Assembly: GCA_964006375.1 (NCBI GenBank)
Contig: OZ023265.1
Coordinates: 114,755,358-114,819,357, forward strand
Origin: Tillus elongatus
Taxonomy: Eukaryota > Arthropoda > Insecta > Coleoptera > Cleridae
Reading direction: 5' to 3'
Length of the DNA: 64,000 nt
The position numbers were made by a program, and so were the translations under genes. The notes beneath the pieces were generated by a model, which saw only the letters and a list, made by a program, of their open reading frames with translations, was not told the origin of the DNA and searched no databases. Positions 14,860-25,878 of this stretch are shown in pieces. Each line of letters begins with the position of its first letter. The stretch's first letter is position 1.

Positions 14860-15360
14860 CATCATTTTGCATGTTTGCATGACTTAATAGTAGTTATTCT
14901 GTTCGTTGTATCTTCCCTGTCCGTTTTGGTAAATCTTTCCTTCGTAATTTTGGCAATCCCTTCTTTCGTAATTGTTATTGTTTCGTCAATAATTTCCGTT
15001 ACCGTTGTACAGCCCATTCCTTCTTGATCCTTCCTCGTTCCTTCTTCGCCACTCTTCTCTTCCAGTACTCCTTTCATGATTTCCGTCGCTCATAGTTTCT
15101 AGACCCTTTGTAAATAGTTTATAAGTTGGTCCAATGTTCTTTTATTTTGTATTCCTATTCTTTCGAATATCTCGGTTTTGAAATGCCTGGCGATGTATAC
15201 TATGATCTCTTCTTCCCTAATTCTTGGCCTGAGATGTTATGCCATGTCATTAATGCGCAATGCATAGCTGGACAACTATCTGGGGTCGTTGGGATGATGT
15301 TTGCCAAAGTACAGCTTTTCTCTCGCTATCGCCTGCTGTGCTTTTCCCCAGTAATGGCTT
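14860..15360 (-). pseudogene. Gypsy-like retrotransposon gag remnant
   Basis: Minus-strand translation reads LRPRIREEEIIVYIARHF, ERIGIQNKRTLDQLINYL and then a basic, Asn/Tyr/Arg-rich tail (RNNNNYERRD, EGKIYQNGQGRYNEQNN). The order, a capsid-like segment with an ARHF motif followed by a basic asparagine-rich nucleocapsid-like tail without CCHC knuckles, is that of Gag proteins of insect Ty3/gypsy elements. At least one frame change lies between the two parts. No protease or polymerase was recognised downstream and no LTRs were found. Family assignment is by general resemblance only. Confidence 0.45.
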
Positions 15361-15489
15361 AAAAACTTCTCCTTAAAAATTCAAACAAGCTATTTTTTGT
15401 AACCCTAAAATACCGGGGATTTACAAAATCAATTGTAAAGATTGCAAATTATATTTAAAGAACATTAAGCACAGTTAAATATGGTCATA

Positions 15490-15582
15490 TGGATAGATTC
15501 TGCGTTGCCATAGTCGCCACGTAGATAAAGAAAACCCAAAATTAGTAAAATATCTTAGAGAACTAGAACAGCTAAACGCTTT

Positions 15583-15660
<78 letters not shown>

Positions 15661-15720
15661 CCAAATATGGTAATAATAAAATATGTATGAATTCGGCACC
15701 ACCGCTATGTACAGTTTGTT
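15490..15720 (+). pseudogene. PLE endonuclease C-terminal remnant with (TA)n
   Basis: Plus-strand translation SRHVDKENPKLVKYLRELEQ followed by LNAFH matches the tail of the PLE GIY-YIG endonuclease seen at 21,000-21,120 ([19 protein letters not shown]) and in the array at 25.4-28.9 kb. Immediately after comes (TA)n at 15,585-15,658, at the same position as the TA tract in the PLE copy at 19,299. The following aaaatatgtatgaattcggc resembles the PLE 3' UTR. Confidence 0.65.
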
Positions 15721-15851
15721 GATTGACCACTTTACGAGAGATGCCGACAAAGGTAGCGTGGAAACGATAATAACCGAAATCGGGAAGAGGTGTAAGTTTT
15801 CTTTTGTGGAACCACCCTAAATCGTATAGGCCGAGTAGGTACTCGGTAGAA

Positions 15852-17290
15852 CAGCGATTCTCAATCTGTTGGGCCCGTTCTCCTAGGGGTGCGTGATAAA
15901 ACTTAATTAGGGCGCGAGCATTTTGGAAAAAATTGAGAAAAGGTATCTTATTAAAAAACTATTTAATTTATTGAAAGAAAAGCAATGGACACAATGTTGA
16001 AAATAGTAATAGTATACGAAATGTTCTTGTTTTCAATGCAGAAAACTCATCATCCAACGCTGACCAAAATTTAAAAAGTAATTTCTTTCTAAATTTTCTC
16101 CTGATTTCGCCACTTGCCGTGAAGTCTATAAAGATTTTTCCTCCGGCAGTTGAGAGACCTTTGGGAGTATTTTGAAATCGGTCCCTAACCTATTCGTAAC
16201 TTGCTATCAACTTTAAGTCAAAAAGAAAATAAGTTCTCAAATTATTTGGCAGCATGCCTAAATGATTTTTAATGGTAACAAAAACAACTTCTACATGTTC
16301 TTAACCCTTATAAGTTCTAACACATTCATCCACATTTGCAAACATTTATAGTTTTTTTTGTTTCACATAATTCATGTTTTCTACAAAACGCATTTACTTT
16401 ATCACTCGTGTCTAAGATACGTGTGTTTGCTCCCTGGAGTTGAAGATTCAAGGTATTTAATTTCTCGAATATGTGGACCAAGTAGCTCACTTTTAGCACA
16501 AATAAATCATCTCTAAACTTTTCGGCTTCCGGTCGGTTTTCATCTTCTAGAAAACTGGTGATTTTATCTCTTAATTCATAAACACGTGGCAAAAGTGTCC
16601 CACGTGATAACCATCTTGCCTTGCGATAAAATACTAACGCTGAAGGGGTTCTTCATTTTAGGGGTCCTACCATTATGTAATTTACCGCCGTTAGCACTAT
16701 ATTCGGGCATGACTCATTTCTTTGGAAGCCAAAATTTCTCTGTGGATCATGCAATGTGCCCAGATACACTGTGAAGCTTTTTGTTTCACAGGTGCTTGCA
16801 TACTTTGGAATCACCAATATCATTTAATAGAGGTTAAGACTGCAATTATCTTCAAACATAGTTTCTACAATCTCAATGGCAGCTGGTAGAATAAGCTCGT
16901 CGTCAATGGTATGAGGTTTTTTACATCTCACTATTTGATATAAAAGTTTGTAAGAGGCAAGTAAAGCTTTTTCATTCACAGAAAAATTAAAAAAAGTAAT
17001 TTTTACTTTCATATGATTTTAATTGTAATTAAGATATTCACCGGGGTTTGATAACGTACTGACTTCGTTTAAGTTTATCAGGTTTGATGATGTCTGCTGC
17101 CAAGATTTTTGAGCAAATGATACACAGGGGCCTTTCTTCTTCATTTATTTCGGTGCTGGTAAACCACAACTTTAAATATTCTTGAGCATATTTTCTTGAC
17201 TTTGTTTCAGAGCTACTCTCGTGTGTGCACTTGTTGGTGCTTCACTATCGTTAAATGGTCGCTTACGCCCACTTAATAAATATCCATTAT
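15852..17290 (-). pseudogene. hAT transposase pseudogene (ZBED5/FAM200-like)
   Basis: Minus-strand order: SGRKRPFNDSEAPTSAHT (near 17,270), a BED-finger-like YLKLWFTST...RPLCIICSKILAAD...KLKRSQ, NEKALLASYKLLYQIVRCKK and LPAAIEIVETMF (16,824-17,012), HCMIHREILASK with broken WLSRG-like text, then YELRDKITSFLEDENR, KVSYLVHIFEKLNTLNLQLQ and TSDKVNAFCRKHEL (16,326-16,592). This is the domain order of the ZBED5-like branch of hAT transposases. Stops and frameshifts make it non-functional. The low-coordinate end, cagcgattctcaatctg at 15,852-15,868, fits a hAT terminal inverted repeat; the partner end was not found. Confidence 0.75.
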
Positions 17291-17609
17291 TCTGTATACA
17301 CTGTATAAATCTACTGCTATTAGAATATGGTGAATTGCAGTTAACCCGCAAATTACAGTATACACATTCGCAGTATGTAGAAGAATTGACCCGACTGAGA
17401 CGTGCTGGAACTAAACGAAATGCACCATTTATGCACGCCGCGTAGACGTTCTACAATATTTGAAACAAATCTCAACTTCTCGCAAAACAGCGAGAATGTC
17501 GGCTATGGTAGACGTAAGACAGAGGGCGGTGCGATTAGAATTCTGATTAAATATTGTGTCGCAAATACCCAAATATTAAGAAACGCTGGCATAAAATATC
17601 CAGTTTTAG

Positions 17610-17775
17610 TCATTAAACGTCTAGAATTTTTGATCCTTCGATGACGCTAACTTAGTTAGTGAAACAATCGCCAGGTTATTTAGTATGTGTTGTGGTTATT
17701 TTGGTTATCTAAGTGTACTTATGAGTGCTTATCATAGGCTCCAATCTTTACTTAGCTTTCTAGGAAACTTTTGTC
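17610..17775 (+). repeat. PLE terminal-repeat remnant with hammerhead-like core
   Basis: The sequence cgatgacgctaacttagtta followed by gtgaaacaatcgccagg, then tgtgttgtggttattttgg and aagtgtacttatgagtgc, matches the PLE ends elsewhere. The hammerhead box is mutated (CGATGA in place of CTGATGA), so self-cleavage is unlikely. Confidence 0.6.
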
Positions 17776-18660
17776 ACATTTCGTATGCGTGTACATTTAG
17801 ATAAGCGTATCCATGAGCCTATTATGTGCATGCGTGTGAACGTGTTCAAAATCCATTGATATCCACCTCAGATATCAAGTCTACAAATAGAACAAGTTGA
17901 AAAACAATGTGATTTTTGTAATTGTCTGTAATAAACTTAGTTAAGAAAATAGTATTGGACGATCTAAATCTGTTGAGACACTTGAAGCCCTAAAAATCTT
18001 AAAGTTAATCTTAGTGAAATCATTGAAAATTCGAATAAAACATCGTCATTGGGACCGTTACGTTATGAATAGTCTCCCATATTTCCATAAAATCGATCTA
18101 GTTAAACAACTCGTGGTGTGAATTTGGAATCTATTAAAACACTTGAAGCACTAGTGACAAAATTTGTTGGGTTTTCCTTAATGCGAAATAAAATCCTTAA
18201 AATTTTGGATATAAGCCATATTCGCACACGTTGCATTATGCATAGTCTGCTCTATTGAACCAAAGTACTTGGTTCCATAATTGGGACATTTTGTTTTATA
18301 TTTGCAAATAATTTTGCCGAGGTTTGAAGCAGAAAAATATTCTTTCTGACAAGAGCTGTGACCTGTATTGCTTTTTTGATGCATTATTTATCATAAGCGA
18401 AGAGTAACGAAAACAGTATAGCTTCTGCAGAAACTATTATGCTCAGTCACATTTGGAATGCAAGGGTCATTATTTTAGATGACTTATTAAATGCCTAATA
18501 GGGTTAATATTGCTGGTGTCATATCTAAAACAAATAAATCCCTCATTAGCCTACAAACGGTGTATCTTTAAATACTGGCATTCTTTTTCAACACGAGAAC
18601 GCATGACAAATTTATTGTTCAACAGTTCAACCCTTTCAAATTTAAAGTTGAAGTAATCCA
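17776..18660. other. No gene recognised
   Basis: Contains a short open minus-strand frame at 18,178-18,384 without recognisable similarity. Confidence 0.4.
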
Positions 18661-18881
18661 CAGGAATTACCTTGTCTTTGGTATACTTTGTATTAGACAA
18701 AAAAGTTAGAAAAGTAAAAAAGTGATTCAGACGACGTATGTGTGGTTTTGCAAGGGCATGAAAGGATTTTTTTGCGTGTTCAAGTGTACTTTATATTGTT
18801 GAATACTAAATGAAAGTTGTAACCTGTGATGATCACTAATAAGTACATTTGGAGAACCCAAATCACCATAACACATTTTAA

Positions 18882-18928
18882 AAGACCTGACGATCGTTTC
18901 ACTAACCAAGTTAGCGTCATCAGAGGAT
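18882..18928 (-). ncRNA. Hammerhead ribozyme motif of the PLE terminal repeat
   Basis: On the minus strand the conserved boxes occur in order: CTGATGA (18,923-18,917), a 6-bp stem II GCTAAC/GTTAGT with a TTG loop, GAAAC, loop GATC, and GTC with predicted cleavage after the C at 18,889. Stem I is short (CCT pairing with AGG). One extra nucleotide lies between CTGATGA and stem II. This fits the minimal short-stem-III type I hammerheads known in PLEs. Activity is inferred only from the intact core. Confidence 0.6.
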
Positions 18929-19296
18929 GAAAATTTCTAACTACTTTAAAAACTAACATCACCTTATATACCGGATCTTAGGTAAAAACGCCGAACTGAG
19001 ATGGGAAACTAGTCGCAGGCACATTCTGCAGTGTATTGTATTTTAATCGCCGGACGAGGTCTTTGAACTGTCCCTACTAACTTATCTAAAAGGTGTCCAT
19101 CTGTAATAACTTTGGGAAGGTTCAACGACAACTAAATTAACATAGTTTTCTTTGGCGGAAATATCTGTATTGTTATGTTATCTCTAGGACGTATTGAAAC
19201 GTGGGAATTTAATTTATTTTACAAAGCAATCGATCAGGTGACTCGTAATCGGCGGTGGTAAAACGTTCATGCATTTTTTGTTGTAACTATATTTTG

Positions 19297-19396
<100 letters not shown>

Positions 19397-20194
19397 TCTC
19401 GAACGCGTTTAGCTGTCCTGGTTGTCTAATTTTTTTCATTAATTTGAGATTATCTTCATTAACGTGATGATTATGATCCCAAATATGTCGGGCGACGGAT
19501 ATAGTACCGTAAGTAATTGTGTTCTTTAAATCTAATTCCAATCGATCTTTTTGTTTGTCCGACGTGCTTAAGATTACAATATTTACAACTTATCTCATAA
19601 ATTCCCGACATTTTGGCCATGCTATCCTTGTCTTTTGGGTTACCTAGGAAATTTTTTAAGGTTTTTTTTTGTCGAAAATGTTAGCTGCAAGTTGCCTTTT
19701 TTTAAAATGCTATCTACGCCACTCGTGATTCGAGGTTCAAGTGGTAAGCAAGCATAGGTTTTTTCGGATTTCTCTCTTCTAAACCTCGTTGATTTCGTCA
19801 ACATTTTCTTTGTTTTCTGTTTGTTGATTAATTTTTCCACTAGACAAGCAGTGTATCCGTTATATTCGGCCACGTTCTTAATATAACTTAATTCTTTGGT
19901 ATATCTACTTTTGTTTAAAGGAAAATTAATTATCCGATTTACTAAAAAGTTCCGACTGGCCATTTTTTGTGTGTACGTATGATGTGAGTCGTTCGGAATG
20001 TAGCTTAGAGTGGTGATTTCCTTTCTATAGACATCGAATTCTAAAGTGTCTTTATTCTTGATAACTAGTACATCTAGAAAGGGTAATTTATTATTAATTT
20101 CTAATTCGTGATTAAATCTTATAGTCTGCAAATGTTTGTGTTAGACGCTGCGAAAATATCATCCACGTAACGAAACCACCCTCTAGGAAAAAGT

Positions 20195-21600
20195 TACAAG
20201 CTTCTAATCCGAAAGTCCCCAAGAAGTACGGTCTCCCAAAAATTCATAAACTGGGAAAATCAGTTAGACCTATTGTTTCGGCTTTAGATTCCCGACATAT
20301 AATTTAGCAAAGTGGTTGACAAATGAGTTTAAAGGCTTGCCCGTCAAAGAGAAAAGTTTTCCAGTAACAAATTCACTTGAATTTATTAATAAGATTAAAG
20401 AGGTTAAATTGACTGAAGGCGAGGTTTTAATTTCATTCGATGTAACCTCATTGTTTCCTAGCGTTCCCACGGAGCAAACGTATTTAGAGCAGGTGTTAAA
20501 AATGAATAATAGAAATGAAAATGTCTGCAAAGAATATTTAACTTTAACAAACGTTTGTATCTAACATTATATTTTTCAATTCAACAATGAACTTTTTGAA
20601 CAAACCCAAGGCACGCCAATGGGCAATCCGCTATCGGCATTTATTGCAGACCTTTTTATGGGCAGATTTGAAACAGATCTTGAAAGTAAAGTGGTTATTT
20701 TCCTAGAGTGTGGTTTCGTTACGTGGATTATATTTTCGCAGTGTTTAACACAAACATTTGCAGAATAGAAAATTTTATTGCCAAATTAAACAATAAATTT
20801 GATTCGACAAAATTTATCCATGAATTAGAAATTAATCATAAATTACCATTTCTAGATTACTAGTTATCAAGAATAAAGACACATTAGAATTCGATGTCTA
20901 TAGAAAGGAAACCACCACTCTAAACTACATTTCGAACGACTCACGTCGGACAAACAAAAAGATCTATTGGAATTAGATTCAAAGAACACTTGGCCCAACT
21001 ACGTTACGGTACTATAAATAGATCTTCCGTCGCCCGACATATTTGAGATAATACTTAATGAAGATAATCTGAAATTAATAAAAAATGTTAGACAACCAGG
21101 ACAGCTAAACGCGCTCGAGAGTATATATATTGCGAAATATAGTTACAACAAAAAATGTATGAACGTTTGATCACCGCCGATTACGAGTCATCCGCTCGAT
21201 TGTTTTGTAAAATAAATTCCCACGTTTCAACACGTCCTAGAGATAACATAAGAATACACATATTTCCGCCAAAGGAAACTATCTTAACTTAGTTGTCGTT
21301 GAACCTTCCCAAAGTTATTAGAGATGGACACCTTTTACATAAGTTAGTAGGGACAGTTCAAAGACCTCGTCCGGCGATTAAAATGAAATACACTGCAGAA
21401 TTTGACTGCGTCTAGTTTCCCATCTCAGTTCGGCCTCTTAACCTAAGAGCCGGTATATAAGATGATGTTAGTTTTTGAAGTAGTTAGAATTTTTATCCTC
21501 TGATGACGCTAACTTGGTTAATGAAACGATCATCCGGTCTTTTAAAATGTGTTGTGGTGATTTAGGCTCTCCAAGTGTACTTACTGTTGAATACTTCCAA
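20195..21600 (+). pseudogene. Penelope-like element, RT to 3' repeat, internally deleted
   Basis: Plus orientation. RT blocks read PKKYGLPKIHKLGKSVRPIV, then NSLEFINKIKEVKLTEGEVL, then ISFDVTSLFPSVPTEQTYLE (20,316-20,564), TQGTPMGNPLSAFIADLFMG (about 20,605-20,665) and a catalytic motif altered to YVDY (about 20,715). After LPFLD/VIKNKDTLEFDVY the thumb is deleted (junction near 20,945), and the GIY-YIG tail follows: RSIGIRFKEHLAQLRYGTIN, then a HI/DN remnant and [19 protein letters not shown] 3' UTR and hammerhead motif end near 21,600. Frameshifts, stops, the altered catalytic motif and the deletion show it is dead. Confidence 0.82.
21495..21538 (+). ncRNA. Hammerhead ribozyme motif, partly degraded
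   Basis: CTGATGA (21,500-21,506) and GAAAC (21,523-21,527) are intact, followed by GATC and ATC. Stem II (GCTAAC/GTTAAT) is weakened and the nucleotide after the cleavage site is changed (C instead of A), so stem I is poor. Confidence 0.45.
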
Positions 21601-21911
21601 AACAACAAAACGCAGTGGAGACTACCTCGAAAAGTTACATATTTTACATTGTTTCCTAAATTATATTAAACTGTTTTAAAGTTTTTATTATATTTTGTGT
21701 AAGACGATGAGAAAAGTGAAAAAGAGATTTAGACGATGAATATTGTGACGTTGTTTGAGGTTATGCATTTGTTGACTTACTAAAACATTTATCTTTATTA
21801 CTAAATGTCTATAGTTTACTTCTCGCCTCTATTATTTCACACTAAATTAATTTACTTAATACAGCACCAAATGTAACTCACTACTGACTGATTCACTCTA
21901 TCTGCGGCTCG

Positions 21912-21994
<83 letters not shown>

Positions 21995-22280
21995 TGTCCA
22001 TAGAGATTCTTGACCTTTTTGTATTGTTCCATACCTGCCACTTTTGGTCCCTTCTAGAAATATAATTCCAGAGTGTTCACTGCTACTAACGTACTTTACA
22101 AGTGGCCTCTGACCATAGAAGTAGTTCAAAAACTTAATTTTCGTAGAGACGGATGTGGCAATATGTAGTTTTGTAAGCGTTTGAAAAAATGTTTTCTCTG
22201 CTTATTAAAATACCTCCAAACAGTTAAATGCAGTGAAGGCTACGTCAAAAACCTACATACCTGACATTGTTTTCACAAAG
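21601..22280. repeat. Duplicated PLE-flanking sequence with (TA)n
   Basis: A block at about 21,595-21,660 (ttccaaaacaacaaaacgca, ggagactacctcg, catattttacattgttt) is repeated directly at 22,208-22,275 with about 75-80% identity by eye. Between them lies (TA)n at 21,914-21,986. No gene is seen. Confidence 0.5.
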
Positions 22281-22735
22281 ATTATTTTATGTTTTCCAAG
22301 TTTCTATTTGTTCTTGTTGGTTCATTAATTACTTTTTTTTTTGCTACAAGTCGTTTACCGCATTTGTTAGTACTTTTATAAATAACCCCATAACTGAGTT
22401 TGTAAATTCGTTTTATTTCTTTTGCTGTTCTAACGCAACACCATAGTAGTGTACTACCTGTGTAAACGTGCATAGTTTGTTAGAGGCGATGGTAACTGTA
22501 GATCATATTTTTGCAAGGAGCACAAATGATTCAGTAGCTGTGCTAGTTTATTTATGTTGTATTTGGAAGATACGATCTTACAGTTTGCAGAAACGAGCGT
22601 GTCTTCTACTGGAGAACTCGAAGATATCAAAAGTCCCGCATAAAGGAACAGTAAAGTTTCGGATTAAACGCCTTGAACATGTACAATTAAATTTACGACC
22701 TTTTTACGCCCGAGCCGTATTTCTTAGTAAATTTT
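22281..22735. other. No gene recognised
   Basis: A 98-codon open frame at 22,468-22,764 has no recognisable motif and runs into an MB repeat; it is probably fortuitous. Confidence 0.4.
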
Positions 22736-22842
22736 CATCAGGTAAATTCACTATTAGAGGGTAATAGAAGGTGAGAATTTCGGAACACTTTTTCAAATGA
22801 GCGCGAATTAGGGCCTATAGAACCCATATCCAAGGTCCGTTT

Positions 22843-22915
<73 letters not shown>
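22736..22915. mobile_element. MB-family half element ending in (TA)n
   Basis: Palindromic end region (aaattcactattagagggta), then atgagcgcgaattagggcc and tagaacccatatccaagg, then (TA)n at 22,845-22,915. The other half is absent; a PLE end begins immediately after the microsatellite. Confidence 0.65.
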
Positions 22916-22916
<1 letters not shown>

Positions 22917-22923
22917 CTACACT

Positions 22924-23250
<327 letters not shown>

Positions 23251-23261
23251 GTATATATGTA

Positions 23262-25411
23262 TACCGGGTGTCAACTAATTTATTAGACAAGCCATAATTT
23301 CTATAGTATTAGGTGTATCAAAATGAGATTCGGTACAGGCAAATGGTACGTGAAGAGGATAGTTTTAGCATATTTTTCACTTTCCGCTCACTTCCGGTTT
23401 TACCGGAAATGGTCCAGGTTTTGAATTTTTAAATAGAACACCCTGTATATTTTCACATTTTCGGATTTCTGAGACAATTCTTAATCAGAATGTGACATTT
23501 TCAAAAGTTTTTACGCCTACTTGATTTTTTTATAGCCACTTAATATTGCATATATCTATATTTTGCCGTTGTTTTCATCGAGACTTCCTTGGTAACCAAA
23601 ACACTGATTTTCACAATGACAGTGACATACGCTTTTTGAACAGACATAGAAGTTACTTAAGTTTAGTTAAATTTCAGTTTAATTTCTTGTCACAATTATG
23701 TATACTCAAAGTGAGAAAGTGGACATGTTATTAATATTTGGAGAGTGTCATAGAAATTCAAGGAATGCTGCCGAGTTGTATGCTCACAGATATCCCAATC
23801 GGCAACATCCATCCCATCAATATTTTCCGTATGTTGAGAATCGTTTCAGACAAGGAGGAAATCGAGATGCGGAACAGAGGTTTATCATAAATGAAGACAC
23901 TGAGATTGACGTTCTTGCCATGGTTGAGGTTGATAAAACGGTTTCTTTAAGAGAAATTAGTCGAGAACTGCAGATAAGTCATGAATCGGCAAGAAAAATA
24001 CTGAAAAACCACGGGTATCGAGCATTTAAGTATCAGATACATCAACATTTGTATGGTGACGATGGCGATAGACGGGTATTGTTTTGTGATTGGCTGCTTC
24101 AAAATCAAAGAGTTAACCCAAATTTTATCAACTTCATTCTATTTTCCGACGAATCCCGATTTACAAATAATGGTATGTTCAATAAGCAAAATACTCGGTA
24201 CTGGGCCCAACAAAATCAACACCAAATGAGAGAGGGCAATTTTCAAGAAAGGTTTGGCGTCAATGTCTGGGCTGGTATCATTCGAAACAGAATAATTGGG
24301 CCAATATTGTTTCAAGGTCAGTTAACAGGGGTTAGGTACTTAGGTTTTCTTCAAAATGAAATCGAAGATCATCTTGATAATCTACCTTTAGCAGTTTTAC
24401 GGCGAATTTACTTCCAACAAGATGGAGCACCGCCTCACAATGCCAGAGAAGTTCTTAATTACTTAACAGAACATTTTCATAATCAAGTCATTGCAACCAA
24501 TGGTCCCGTACGGTGGCCTGCACGCTCACCGGATCTCACTGTGCTCGATTTCTTTATTTGGGGATATGTTAAAGAAAGGGTATACTATGCAACTGCTCCA
24601 GCCACTCTTGAAATCTTAGAAGAAAGAATTCTACACGCATTTAGAAGTATAACGCCTCAAATGTTAGAAAACGTGTGTAGAGAAACAATTGAACGGGCTG
24701 AAATGTGTCGTGAACAAGAAGGAATGCAGTTTGAACAATTACTGCAGTGAAAATTTTAATAAAATCGGATATTGTAATTTCAAATAATTTAAGTTCGTCG
24801 TTGAAGTTATTAGTTAATGTTGCTATTTTTTGTTAACTTTGTTAGTTCTCTTGATTTTTCTTTTCTTAACTTGTTAGTTTGTTAAATTTGTTTATCCAAT
24901 CGCAAATAAATTATCATCGTTATATTCGTCAAAAATCCTTTTTTCGGAAAATGCTTGTCAAAAAAGTGTCGCCATTTGATAAATAATAATAAAAACGAAA
25001 ATGTAATTTTGCCAACTTGTCTTATTCATATCTATCATACTAGTCACTAAAACTTTGCGATTGTAGTTTTCTGAGATCACCTAAGGTACTTAGATTAGTT
25101 TTGGTCCGATCATGTCCACCTAGATGCAATATTAAAAGTGTCTCAAAATCAAGTAGGCGTAAAAACTTATGAAAATGTCACATTCTGATTAAGAATTGTC
25201 TCAGAAATCCGAAAATGTGAAAATATACAGGGTGTTCTATTTAAAAATTCAAAACCTGGACCATTTCCGGTAAAACCGGAAGTGAGCGGAAAGTGAAAAA
25301 TATGCTAAAACTATCCTCTTCACGTACCATTTGCCTGTACCGAATCTCATTTTGATACACCTAATACTATAGAAATTATGGCTTGTCTAATAAATTCGTT
25401 GACACCCGGTA
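23262..25411 (+). mobile_element. Intact DD41D Tc1/mariner element with 265-bp TIRs and TA duplication
   Basis: Element 23,264-25,409 (2,146 bp) flanked by TA at 23,262-23,263 and 25,410-25,411. The terminal inverted repeats, 23,264-23,528 and 25,145-25,409, are each 265 bp and differ at only two positions by my alignment (about 99% identity). They start CCGGGTGTCAAC and contain gaacaccctgtatatttt. Between them lies one uninterrupted transposase gene. TIRs this long are unusual for mariner-type elements, whose TIRs are commonly tens of bases. Near-identical TIRs plus an intact gene suggest recent insertion. Confidence 0.95.
23698..24750 (+). CDS. Tc1/mariner-superfamily transposase, DD41D type
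   Basis: A 350-residue complete frame, ATG at 23,698 to TGA at 24,748-24,750, with an AATAAA at 24,769. Residues 1-55 form an N-terminal helix-turn-helix (MYTQSEKVDMLLIFGECHRN, AELYAHRYPNRQHPS), and about 80-115 a second one (VSLREISRELQISHESARKI). The DDE-type catalytic core follows: Asp151 in LFSDESRF, Asp242 in YFQQDGAPPH and Asp284 in SPDLTVLDFF. Forty-one residues separate the last two, hence DD41D. WAGI and WGYVKERVY are typical family blocks. It should bind the element's long TIRs and catalyse cut-and-paste transposition into TA. It acts in the nucleus, although I did not pinpoint a localisation signal. No catalytic residue is missing. The alternative placement of the third acid, SPD279, would give 36 residues. 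Confidence 0.93.
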   Translation: MYTQSEKVDMLLIFGECHRNSRNAAELYAHRYPNRQHPSHQYFPYVENRFRQGGNRDAEQRFIINEDTEIDVLAMVEVDKTVSLREISRELQISHESARKILKNHGYRAFKYQIHQHLYGDDGDRRVLFCDWLLQNQRVNPNFINFILFSDESRFTNNGMFNKQNTRYWAQQNQHQMREGNFQERFGVNVWAGIIRNRIIGPILFQGQLTGVRYLGFLQNEIEDHLDNLPLAVLRRIYFQQDGAPPHNAREVLNYLTEHFHNQVIATNGPVRWPARSPDLTVLDFFIWGYVKERVYYATAPATLEILEERILHAFRSITPQMLENVCRETIERAEMCREQEGMQFEQLLQ

Positions 25412-25832
25412 TAGGTATCCATAGCTCAAAAAATACTCAACTTATTTGAACGAAACTTGGCACGTATCTTCAGTGTATTAAGACCGCGGGCGAGTTCGTA
25501 AATCAGCTATAACGGAAAATTTTTCCCCCAAAAATATACAAAAATATTTTTGAAAACTCTATATTTTTAAAGGCATTAGGAGAATTGGAATGAGACTTTA
25601 CATGTGGCTAGAAATTGTAAGTTATTTGGTTTACAAAGATTAGAGTTTTTTCCAGATTAAAAATAAAATTTAAAGACATGCGTTGAAACGACTTAGTGGT
25701 TAAAATCCTATGCCTGACAAACATAATAGATAACTGCTATCAGCTATAAACAAACAAGATAAAAAAAGGCATAAAACCCAGTTAAGCAAACTTGGAGAAC
25801 CCAAATCACCACAACACATCTTTTTAAAGTCC

Positions 25833-25878
25833 TGACCATCGCTTCACTAACAAGGTTAGCGTCATTAGAGCATGACAA
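25833..25878 (-). ncRNA. Degraded hammerhead motif, array unit 1
   Basis: Minus strand: CTAATGA in place of CTGATGA, stem II GCTAAC/GTTAGT intact, GAAGC in place of GAAAC, then GATG and GTC. The stem is conserved but the catalytic core is mutated. Units 2 and 3 (near 26,685-26,730 and 27,535-27,580) have CTACTGA; unit 4 (near 28,378-28,425) has CTAATGA with a compensated stem (CACTAAC/GTTAGTG). Confidence 0.45.
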
